Positions 38,900 to 49,984 of a stretch of 64,000 bases of DNA are shown in pieces. The translations under genes were made by a program, and so were the position numbers. Within the stretch, counting starts at the first letter, position 1. Each line of letters opens with the position of its first letter. Source of the stretch: Eremophila alpestris peregrina. Its lineage: Eukaryota; Chordata; Aves; Passeriformes; Alaudidae. A model generated the notes under the pieces. The model made no database searches. It had not been told where the DNA came from and saw nothing but the letters and a program-made list of their open reading frames with translations. The DNA lies in NCBI GenBank assembly GCA_009792885.1, contig WMCF01000026.1, positions 2,961,882-3,025,881 of the forward strand, read 5' to 3'.

Positions 38900-41800
38900 G
38901 TAAGTTCCGTCTGTATTTGTTGCTGATTCATCTTTTACACCTGAATGAAAATGAACTAAATTATTTTAATTATTTGTGGTAAATCATTATTAATTATATG
39001 CCCCATTCTCCATTTAGAAAAAGGTTTATAAAAGACAGAGAATCAAACTTTCCTTTTCTTTCTAAAAATCATATATTTTGAAGCTCAATTAACTATCCAA
39101 TGAATTGTCTTAGTCCATATGAAATGACAGAGCCTCTTCTTTAAAGAGGCTTAGAAAACCATTACAATGTAAGAATTTTCTGATTTTCAGCAGTTCAAAA
39201 TAAAATTAGTTTAGACAAAAAAATGCTAAAATTGGTTAATGTGAAGATCTGGATCTTTTTTTCAATACATAGAAGCAATTCCTCTAAAGCCAATATTCCC
39301 CTTACAGCATAATTTTATGTTCCCATTAAATACTCATCCTAAATCCACCCTGAAACATTAGTATACACCTTTGGACTGTAGAAATGCTTGGGTTTTATCT
39401 GGAAGGGTTTTGAGAGTGCACAGATGGCTATTACAAATTACCAGAATGGGACTGTGCAATAACAGTGCCAGCTGTGTAACAACCAGTCCATCTCTAAAAG
39501 AGATTGCAAATTCAAGGAGGTAATCCTTTCAGTAAAGGTCTGAGAGCTGCTTCAGATGAACTGAGGCTCTGCATTAGGAGGACAGAATTCATTTACAAAA
39601 AGGACAAAATGCTTCTATCATATTTGCCATCAAAACTGTTTTTGCATAGGTGGTTTAGGGAAACAAAAGAGCTCAAGTATTTTCTTTTATATTACAACAA
39701 TTATACCACTCAACACTCAGCTCTGTTTTATTTTAATCTTTCTAATCTGACCATATAAAATTAATTCCAGAGAGGTCAGATCAGCGGAGAGAGTTACTAG
39801 AGAGGCAGGCTGATTTCTAGACCATTAATCCTAGTTGATGTCCACAATGCTTGAAAACTATCTCTTGAGGAATATTTGCTAGATTATTTGAAAATATACG
39901 ATGCCTTTGCATATCATTGAAGTAGTGGGGGGAAAAAAACTCACAAAAATTAAAAAGAACTGCATTCAAAAGCCAGCCCCTGAATATTTGAATTTTGACA
40001 CCATTTTCTTTCTTTCAAGAGGCAACAATTCCCCACAAAATTTGGCTTCTCCTTCATTTTATTTCCCATTTCTTTTGTTCTGACCAACTAATACAATTAA
40101 CAATTTGAGATCCATATTTCACTAAATGCCTTTTTGATAACTGCTGAAAGAGTTATTATATATGTTTGGTATCCTAGGGTTCAGCGCAATAGGGGTTGAA
40201 AGTAATAAGCATCTTGCAGAGAAGGTATTTTGATATCAGCCACAATCAATTAAAGTAAAACTCTAATTCCGTCATCATTATGAATGCAGGACCATCTACA
40301 CAAAGGTGTCGATAATGTCACATAAGACCAATCAAAGAAGAAATGGACATTACAGCAGATCCTGAAACACTGAAGACCAAATAAACTATACAGTCACTTT
40401 TTTCTCCTACATTCAGATTTAAGCAAAATTTTTACTCCATACTGAAGAAGTATAGAAGTTACAATATTTTCCATGTTTATACTTAAATAAATAATGAATG
40501 AAGCAAATCTTCTTTCAGGCTTTTTTTTCTCTATCATGAAGAACCACATCTAATCCTGACTCAAAACAAGGAACCTGATACTGGGAAAGTATCAGTATGA
40601 ACAACAAAAGAAAACTGGGATAAGGACTTGGCTTAACTCACAAGGAGTTTAATGAGGTGGGGATTTAAAATTTTAACAAATGCTTGAAAATCTTAAGTAA
40701 AATTTGTCCTTCTAGAATTTAAGGAGAGTTTTTCATGAGATTTTAATTGTATCAACAAAAATAACTGGGATAAGTTTGCAGCATGGCAGTATGAGTCTAT
40801 CCTTTCAGAGGCTGCAATTCATAAATGTACGTATAAAGGTAGCAGACAGGAACTAGTTAAAAATATCTTCATCAGATCATACATAAAATACGTAACTCGA
40901 GGGGATAGAAAATGTTCTTATGGCTGGCTAAGCAGGGGAATTGCTTTGACTGCCATCATCTCCTTCTGGTAACAGAGACGGTACTGAGCATAAAACCTTT
41001 CAATAGTTCCTGCAGCAATGTCAGCTGGAGTTCAAGTGGTACCAAAGACTGCCGGAGTGTCCTTTACAAGGCAAAGTTACTATCCTGTTAATGATCTGTT
41101 TTGTTTTCCGGATAATGTCAGTTGTCGTGGTTTATGTCTGACTTACAGCACTATTAAGGAACAAAATCATAGGTATTTGCAATGACATAGCTTTTTAATA
41201 CTAGTCTTTTTCCAAAAGTTCACGGGTTTTTTTTTTCAGTGGAGGAGGTCATTATTTAGAGCTTCTATTAGGGTAGATCCTGGCTTCTGAGCTGAGCTTT
41301 TTTTTGTTCAGATTTAATGGCTCTTTTATAGACAACTGAATCATAAATTGTTTTAACTATTCTATTTGGTCCTTTTTCCTATTAAGAATTATTATTGTGC
41401 CTCTGGCTTAAGAACTTTACTTGCTAATTCTCCATTTTTCTTACGTCAGTTTTAGGGCTCCACTTCCTGAAAGGCTCCTAATATTATATGGGGTGACATT
41501 TTTCATGTTCTAACCTTCATCGGAGAGGTGAACTCTTTCTTAGTTTGAGGTGGATTGTCCAGCTAGGGCAATGACATGACATACATTGAAGATCACTTTA
41601 AAAATAAATAAAATTAAGGACTCTCATTTATTTCCTTCCAATCATCCCAGAGGGAGAGTTACCAGAGCTGAAGCTGCATTGGATTTATACCATTAGAAAA
41701 TAGCTTTTTGTTCTCATGTGGGTGCAAACCAGTCATTGCGTAACTCCCTAACATTCTTCAAAAGTGTTTCATTCACTGGACATAACAAAAGAAAACCCTC

Positions 41801-44140
41801 AACAGAATTATCTGAAGACCACCATATAGTACATTCTCTAGCTAAGACAGCTAGATAGATGGTAGGAAAGATAGATAGTTGCCAGGTAGATAATTTAAAA
41901 CTGCCCAGAGCACATGAAGAGAAAAATGGCTCTTGCAACCCATTTTGTAGCCTTAGAAGTTGACAAACACTGGGTATTCCAACAGAAAATCCACCTAAAC
42001 ACAGAGCCTTGTGAGCAATAGCAGTTTTTGTTACAAGCTTAGTTCCTTTTCTCCCCATTTGTTTAAGCAGATAAAGGTTGGAAAATTAAGAACTTTTGGT
42101 AGAAATTGAAGGAAATTCTAGCAGGGTAGGAGACAGAATTATTGATACGGGTGCTGTGGAAATAATGAAATGGCAAATATTTCGTAAAAATTAAGCTCTT
42201 TGTTTGGGGAGATTTGTGTGTGTGTGTGTGTGGTTTCTTCCCAGATTATATATTCACTAACCTGTTTACATTTGGCTAGCCCACCTTTCACAGCTGTTTT
42301 CCTTCATCTAAATTGTCACATCTAATTGTTTGACCAAGCACAATATTTTTAGTGTATTTCATCCCACTCCTCCAGCAAGGATTTCTGAGTGAAGCTGACT
42401 TCTATCTTCTGTAATTTCATGTATTTATATACACATATTTCAAATATGGTATAAATTCCACCTCTTTTTTTTTTCCACTAAAGACAATTAAGAGCTGTGA
42501 GATTAAAATGACCCCCCTTCAACTTACGTCAGAATTTAAAGGGAATTTCTGTGTGCATTAAAAAGACAACTTTTGCCTTTCTGACACACATTTCAAATTC
42601 AACTGGAAAAAAAACCAAAGACGCAAAATTTGTTAAGTTTGCTCTTTCTTATTATAAAGAATATAGTGGAAATAAAATTTATATTTATAGGACAGAGACT
42701 ACACATAACAGTTCAAGTAAAGAGGCACTTTCTTATAGTTTCCACAACAATATTCTCATAAGTAGTAACGGGTATTGTTTTCATTTAGACATTATCAAAA
42801 ACACTGCTCTCACCTCCCCTGGTAAATAACGATACTTCATTTTGCTATTGGTACTTAAAAATTTTGTATTGATATATATGTATGACTTTCAAGATTATAA
42901 ACATGTCTAACACCTTTTATACGAAGTTATAGAGCTCACCTTAAAAGTCTCAGCTGGGCATAATATAGATCCAATACACTACCAGGAGTTGAAAGCAGAA
43001 ATACAATTCTAGGAAAAGAGCCAATCAAAAATTTTCTCAAATGCATGTTTTCCTTGTAGCAGTAGATAATATTTTTGAGCTGTATAAGACCACATATTTC
43101 AATGAATTCCAACCTTTGGCCAAGCATCCCAAAGTGCTGTTATTTCAAATTTTTCAGACTGATCACAAAAGCCCTCAAAAATTGTACTAACAGCATTGAC
43201 AAAACGTCTTCCAATTGTATTCTTATTCTGTTATCCTGGCTAAAAAGTTTGCAGAGCAACATCAATGGAATAAAAGGAAATATACTATTGTCTGTGACAA
43301 GTTTGACAGTACCTGGAAGCACACAGGTAATGCTAAAAGCAATGACCTAAGCATGACATCCTGCAATAAACAGCATCTATGTTGTTGCCTTGAACTAAAA
43401 ATTGCTTCAGCTGAACCAGTACTTTTGTCCTGACTTCCATTTCTGGTTATAACAAGTAATAAAAGGAATGCCTCAGTGGTACTTTCGTGTCTACACACAC
43501 ATGCACACCCACAGTAATAACAGTATGCTTTCCCAGCGTCTAGCAGGTTATTGAAAGGGAAGTTTTTCCGCCCAGGTCTCATAAAGGTAAAATACAAGAT
43601 TACAGCAGGTGTGACGTCCTGCAGATAGTCCAGGGACTTCTTATTTAGCAGTGAGCACCAGCTGCAGCACAATACTGAGTTCAGATTCATCTGTCTTCTC
43701 AGCAAGGAAAATTAGGCAAAATTTTCATGCTGTCACAAATCTAATGCTTTAAACTAAACTACTAGAGGTACCTCTACTAGAGAGATACAGGACAGTGTAC
43801 TCCACCTATCTGGAAGTACAAGAAACCTCCTCCATCGGTACCATCTGCAAAGGTGTGATTGCCAGTATCTGTGACAAGGCATTGCCACTGACAAGTCATA
43901 CCTGACTTTCTCTTCTGCCTTATGTTCCACCAATAGGATCTATTTAGATCACAATGGACTACTTGACTTATTTGAAAGCCCTTTCTTTACCCTATTTTAA
44001 TTTGTTTCATCACAGAAGACTGTCTTTCTGACATAAGAACAAAGGAAAATAATATCCAAGCAGTTCATATATTTAGGACTATACAAACCACTGTTTCTGT
44101 TTCATATGTGGCTAGGATGTTTTTATAAATAGCTCATAAA
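38900..44140. other. AT-rich non-coding stretch, no gene seen
   Basis: No gene is supported. There is a short perfect hairpin at 39131-39151 (arms AGCCTCTT and AAGAGGCT, five-base loop) and a 14-base perfect palindrome TAGAGGTACCTCTA at 43763-43776. A 114-codon minus-strand frame (41714-42058) and the window's longest frame, 147 codons on the minus strand (43262-43705), have no recognisable domain and overlap frames on the other strand. I treat them as chance. Confidence 0.65.
42215..42232 (+). repeat. (TG)9 microsatellite
   Basis: Nine uninterrupted TG dinucleotides. This is short but perfect, so it may be length-variable within the species. It is isolated from any gene signal. Confidence 0.95.
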
Positions 44141-44678
44141 TCACAGAATCATAGAAATGCTTGGGTTGGAAGGGATCACAAAGATCATCTAGTTCTAATC
44201 CCTTTGCCATGCACAGGGACATCTTTCACTTAACCAGGTTGCTTAGGACCCCATCCAAGCTGGCCTTGAACACCTCCATATCTTCTCTGAGCAAACTGTT
44301 CCAGAGCCTCACCACCCTCACAGTAAAGAAATTCTTCCTAATATATAACCTAAACCTCTTATTTTTTGAAACCATTCCCCCTAGTCCTGTCACTACAAGC
44401 CCTTGTAAATTGTCTCTCTCCATCTTTCTTGTAGGCAACCTTCAGGTACTGGAAGGCTACAATAAAGGTCACCCCGAAGCCTCCTCTTTTCCAGGCTAAA
44501 CAATCTAAACTGCCTTAGCTCTTCCTCATAGGAGAGGTGCTTCATCCCTTTAATCATTTTGTTTGCCTTCCTCTGGACTCACTCCAACAGGTCATTGTCC
44601 TTCCTGTGCTGGAGACCCCAAAGCTGGATGCAGTATCCAGGTTGGATCCTCACCAGAGGGAAATGGAATCACCTCCTA
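44141..44678 (-). mobile_element. CR1 LINE, longest fragment in window
   Basis: Reading the + strand, it starts with the reverse-complemented CR1 terminus TCACAGAATCATAGAAATGC and continues through TTGGGTTGGAAGGGATCAC, AAAGATCATCTAGTTCTAATC, CCATGCACAGGGACATC, TTAACCAGGTTGCTTAGGAC, CCATCCAAGCTGGCCTTGAA and CACCACCCTCACAGTAAAGA. After that come TCTTCCTAATATATAACCTA, TGGACTCACTCCAACAGG and finally a CACCAGAGGGAAATGGAATC block. This is about 540 bases of CR1 3' sequence with no intact reverse transcriptase domain. A 70-codon minus-strand frame (44226-44438) is a remnant by-product. Many blocks remain legible, so subfamily and relative age could be assigned. Confidence 0.96.
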
Positions 44679-47600
44679 AATGTTCAGTAGACTTTCATCT
44701 TAGCATACTCCTTTCTTGTCAGTTTTATAGTGAAAGGCAGAACAGAACAATCAAATTATTTCCTGACAAATCTTTTCTCATATATTGGTCTCCTCTCCCC
44801 TTGGTCTCTGACAGCTCATTCAGATTAGTAATTATCGCTAGGTAATAGCATTTAAGAGAAGCTCACAGTTGCATCACTGACTTAATGGCAGATGATTTTC
44901 TCCCTGTGTGATTCCTGAGCATATGCCATCCTCGGCTTAGGATTTGGCTTCTCTTGGCAATGTGAAAAGATACAGATGGTTTAGTTTGTAGCCATCTTCT
45001 CTGAAGGGTGAGCTATTACTACTAATGATGATATAAGATATGCATACTGTTTCCTCTACCATGGTAGTGCTGTAAAAGTCAATTAGAAAAGTCTGGTTAC
45101 ATAAATTATTTTCTCATTTTCCAGCCCTCCAGAACTCAACTGGTCAAGGAGGATGGTGGTTCAAATGAGTTTTTTCTTCCAAACCCCTAGTAAACATGGA
45201 GTTTGTGCTTATTAGAAAGAAGCTTTAGATGTCAATGAGGCCACACTCCAAACTAAAGCCATAGAGAATGATCACTTGGCCATTTGAAGAAGTCAAAATT
45301 CATGGTGAATGAGCATAGTTAGACATTCAATTTATAAGCCTTTCAGATTTACAAAACAATGTTTTTCTGCTTTATGATGCATATAAATAGAGATTCTTAC
45401 CTTCAGAGAGACAGTACAGTCAGAAAAATGGAGGGTTTTGCAAGGAAGAGTTCAAGGTAAAATTTCCTTTCCCACTGAGCACTCCACATCAGACAACACT
45501 CAGGCTGTAGGTGACAGAAGCATGGAAGATTCTTTTAAGAAGCTTGTAATACTACTGAACTACTGTGCTTTAAAACTAACAGTCCCATACATCCATACAA
45601 AGACATTCTCTATTTTTTAAAGCAAATGAAATTGGTTATAAAGGTACAAGTTTTATATTTAATAATAAATATTAGAAAAGATATAACTTTCCAATTTTAG
45701 TTAAGTGAAATATTTGATACCTAGTAGAGTACATATCAATTTTTTAGTTTAATAACCAGTTTTCCTGTAGCAAGGAAGTATGGCAATGAATACAAATATG
45801 TTGTTGCACATAACCAACAACAAGTTTTAATATGACAAGTGTTCACTAAGAGCCTGGGCACAGAAAAGTTGCAAATATTTTTCCCACCTGTATTATTTTA
45901 TTCCACAATATCATCTTCTAAACATTTATTTCAGAGGTGAGGCACATCACACTAAAAACTTAAGCTATACATCTAGGTTTCCAGCCAAGATTTTAGGTTT
46001 CCCATTTTCTAGGGTTATAAATAACTACAAATGTAGTCATTTCAACCATCTTCTTTGATTTACTTCACTTCTAGCCTAGTGACTGCCAGCTCTGGGACTA
46101 GTTCTAGCCATTACATGACAAAAAATCCATATGCTAGATTTATGTCTTCTATTCTTTCTCCTACATTCTATTTTTTCCACAAAACACAACTTTTAGCTAA
46201 TGATAATTCTTTCATTTTAGTGAAAGTAGAAGGCCTTGTTACCACCTTCAGCATATATTTGAGATCATGTGGCTATAAAGAGTGTGCATGAAAACAGGAC
46301 CTCAATCAAAACATTCCAATTATATCACTGTAGACTGCTTCCCAGCTCTTGTGAGGTGAATTGGAGAAAATCCCTGACCCCTCTCGCTATGCATCTTTTA
46401 TGACACTGGCTGCATATCAGTCACCTAAAATATCTCACTGGTCTTAAAATAACTAACTTATGGTGAACTTAAAATGTACACATCCAGAAAACAAGGATAG
46501 CACAGATTTCACTCTATTTGAATCAGTGAAGCTCAGCAAAATAAACATTATGCCTTGCAGGGGTTTTTGCTTCCCACTGCACATTTGCTAGTGTTGACTC
46601 AACCAATTTGCAAAGAGGAAATAAGACATGTAATAGCATGACAGGAGAAAGAAACACTTACCTTGTGTTTGAAATAATTTATTATGCTAATTCTTTTTAT
46701 TTAATAAAAAGTATTTGAATCTAGATGTGATAACTTCTCCTGAAGCAACTAGTAAAAACCTGACGCCCAAAGTGTTTGTATGACAAACTCGTCTCCTTTC
46801 AGGGAGGCTGTGATTCTGAGGCAGTCTAAAAAGTTCTAGGTTCCTCTAATCCATATAACCAACAACAGAAATACACCCCTGTCTATAATCTAGGAACTAC
46901 ATTTTTCTAAAATGGGTCTTAGATAGATAATCTTTAAAAGTATCTGGCTTTTTGCAAAGTAAAAATTGCTGACTTTTTCTCCTTTAGTACATCAGGATGA
47001 CTATTCCAGTAAAACCTTGCACTGTAGAAGGCAATTCCTCTGCAAATTCAATTCCTCTCGGACTTTCCTGGCCTTCACCAATTCCTTCATAGTCTTGATT
47101 TCCTTCTTGTTCTTGATGAATCCATTTCACTTTGTTTTACAAATATATTGCTGATCCTTCCCCATAAAGTTCTTCCTGTTAAGACTACTTGCCATGCCAA
47201 ATGGATTCTATCCTGATCAGATATGAACAATCTAAGCTAAAATTTCACAGAAGCATACAGCAGCAGCATTTGGCTCCAGCCTGTCTCAGCCTATAGCACT
47301 GCAATGACAGCTGCTCCCATGATAAATGATAGGAGCTTACAAACAAGGCAGAGTTCCAAAGGACAGTGGATTTCAATGAACCATTTGCTAAGGTATTTGC
47401 AGATAGAGCAGCTTTTTACAATGTCTAGTGTAGCATTTATGGACATGAGACCCTTTAGCATTCCCTAGCCATACTGATGTTCTCATCTATTTTCACTTGT
47501 CTCCCCTTCTCTAGCTCCTTCCCATTCCTCCCAACACACATAAAACCCTCTTCTGCTCAGAAATATTTTCCTAGGAAGTTTCATGAGAACAGATTCTGGA

Positions 47601-49599
47601 TAAATACACAACATGAAGTAAATTACAGGAATAAGAAGAACGCTTGTTAATTGTTTGTGGCACTGGTGTTGGATTCCAAAGAAATTTCTACTGCTTTCTA
47701 ACTGTCATTTGTAAGTGTAATGACAAATCTTCTGACATGGCATATAATCTAATTCCCATGCAATAATTTATTTTAATGCCTGTACTGCCTATCTTTTGAC
47801 CAAGACTGTGCATAGTCTTGATAACTGGATGATATTAAAAAAAAAATTTATGAATTGTCAGGTGGTTTAGACAGCTATATCGTCAGTATAAAAAAATGAC
47901 ATCTGTACCTGAACTCCCTATAATACAAAGAAATATTTTAAAAGAAATCACAGCAGCACTGATCAGTAGTTAAAACACTAGAACAGACTTGAGAGTTTAA
48001 AAAACTTGATTTCTTCTACCGTGCAAAAGAAAACATTATTTCTGCCTGAGAAATATGGAGTAGTCATATAACCTGAGGATTCAACTGCACTGCAAAACCT
48101 TCCCCCTTAAGGAGCCACCTGATAGGATTTAATCTTGCATTTATCTCAGAGTAAATCAATGCAATATTATTTTCCAAATGGATAGAGATTCTCAAAATGC
48201 AATCAGACATACGATTTCATTCTGTTTAATTACATGAGCAGTCACTCAAGGTGAATGAAATATAACAAATAAAAAAAATCCTTGCATTTCAACACCTCAC
48301 AGAGGGGCAAGAAAATATACCAAAGTCAACCAAAAGTATCCAAAGAACAAATATTTTTAAGTTTAATTTTTTAGGCTATTACCTTCCATACTTGAGTAAA
48401 ATATTGATTTCCCTTTCAAAGTCTTCCATTTTCTAGGCACTGAAGCAGTAAGAGAAATTTGCATGCTGACATGATGAATATTCATATATTCTAATCAGAA
48501 TAATCTACTTTAGGCTGAAGCTAATCTAATAGTCTCCTTAGATCTAGATTTCAGACCCCAGAGAAAAGAAGGGTATTTTTTTGTGCAATTCAGAGAAAGA
48601 AAAGGAATCTCCTATCCTGAACATCTGGAGAAATGAAGAACAAGCCCCAGTGGCACAGGAAGGATAGGGAAAGCTGCCTAACTTAAACAACCACATTGAT
48701 GATTTGAAAATACCCACATTATTTTCTTTCCTTGCAGCTTTTTACATAACCAAATTATTTTGTCAATGGCATCAAAACCAAACCAAGGAAAACTGCCATT
48801 GATCACTGACAAATGCAAGTGTGAATAAGTGCAAGAATACTACAGATGTGTAGAATTTTCCTGAATACAACACTTTTTCCCATTGCAAAATTAAAAAGAA
48901 AGAAGAAGTATAATGTTCTGAGGAAGACTTCCTGCTTAGACCAAGCTCTCTACCATACATCATTTGAAACCAAAGCAAGGACTGCCCAGATTCATGCATC
49001 TGCACTGAAGTAGGTGAGTATGGACTTGGTTGATTCTGGCATATTCCAGGTAAGTAGAGCTCCTCTTTGAATCTATGGATACTTACCTACTTATGGTATA
49101 TAAAGAATAGATTGAAAGCAACTCATGCCAGTACATTCAATTGCATGGCATGAAGGATATTCATCTAAGATGCAGACTAGTCGTACAAATCAAACCTTGG
49201 CTCTGAGCCTGGCAGAAACTTTAATTAAAGAAGCATCTTGATTTCTAGGTACAGTTAAAGGTATAATTCATGTACATAATAAGTACTAAAACTGCTTCCA
49301 CTGTCAAACATATCTGAAAGTATTAAGTAGGAAATGAGATATCACCTGATAATGCATTGTTAAAGGCAGGAAGGTCTGCCAAAACACAGAACTCATAAGA
49401 CAGATTCCTTGCATAAGCTGAAAGGAAACCAGGTTTCTTGCTTTCAGTATAGATAATCTAGTTAAATTTCAAGGGCTGTGGCACTGAGAAAAATACTTCT
49501 TCCTATCATGATTTAAACCTTGCTGGAGATGAAACACATTTCCTTGAGCAACCGCTCACTCAAGGTCTTCCCCACACACTGGTGGAATGGGGAGGAGGA
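44679..49599. other. AT-rich non-coding stretch with possible conserved islands
   Basis: No gene is recognised. Two patches, 47230-47470 and 48440-48560, differ in texture from the AT-rich background. They carry clustered words resembling homeodomain, octamer, E-box and TALE-factor sites and may be conserved non-coding elements. This cannot be shown without alignment. A small inverted repeat (CAAGACT, six-base spacer, AGTCTTG) lies at about 47802-47821. Confidence 0.6.
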
Positions 49600-49713
49600 T
49601 CAAATTGTATCAATTGATCAATCAAATCAATTGTATCTTGAGCTAAGAATAGATTAATAATTGAAAATAATGCAAAGTACAATAATAATGGTAAAAATAT
49701 TAATAATAATAAT
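49600..49713. repeat. ATCAATT direct/palindromic cluster and (TAA)n
   Basis: Between 49600 and 49648, AATTGTATC occurs twice around a nested palindrome ATCAATTGAT and an overlapping TTGATCAA. This is followed by AT-rich sequence and interrupted TAA/AAT trinucleotides at 49681-49713. It looks like locally expanded low-complexity sequence rather than a transposon. Confidence 0.65.
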
Positions 49714-49920
49714 GTATTAAAAAATCCAAATTATGCACAATGTAATTGCTCACCACCCTCTGACTGATGCCAGATCCCTCTTCCTGAATCCAGATTGGCT
49801 CCTCCTTCTGGGTAACTCTCCTGGTTTATATAACAGGTATGACATTCTATGGTGGGAAACATCCCATTGATCAGTTCAGGTAATATGTCCCAGTTATGCC
49901 CCCTCCCAGAGATTTGTTTC

Positions 49921-49984
49921 AGGTTTGTTGTTGTTGTTAGTTGGGTTTTTGGGGTTTCTTGGGATTTTTTTTGGTTTTTTGTGT
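49921..49984 (-). repeat. G/T-rich low-complexity tract (A/C-rich on minus strand)
   Basis: The + strand has (TTG)n at 49925-49938 followed by T runs broken by GGG and GG. On the minus strand this is the same A-run-with-CC texture as the tracts at 38.8, 53.3 and 63.6 kb. It may be an old poly(A)-like tail in minus orientation, though no retroposed body is recognised next to it. Confidence 0.75.

Noticed and set aside
41123..41580. Possible solitary ERV LTR beginning TGTCGTGGTTTA
   Set aside because: The opening bases recall some bird LTR starts, but I could find no convincing CA-ending terminus, target-site duplication or polyadenylation arrangement.
41714..42058. 114-codon minus-strand frame
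   Set aside because: No recognisable domain, no splice signals and no repeat relationship; treated as chance.
43262..43705. Longest open frame in the window, 147 codons on the minus strand
   Set aside because: No domain, signal or family resemblance. It overlaps frames on the opposite strand (43075-43350, 43215-43433) and has no splice or promoter context. A frame of this length is plausible by chance in 64 kb.
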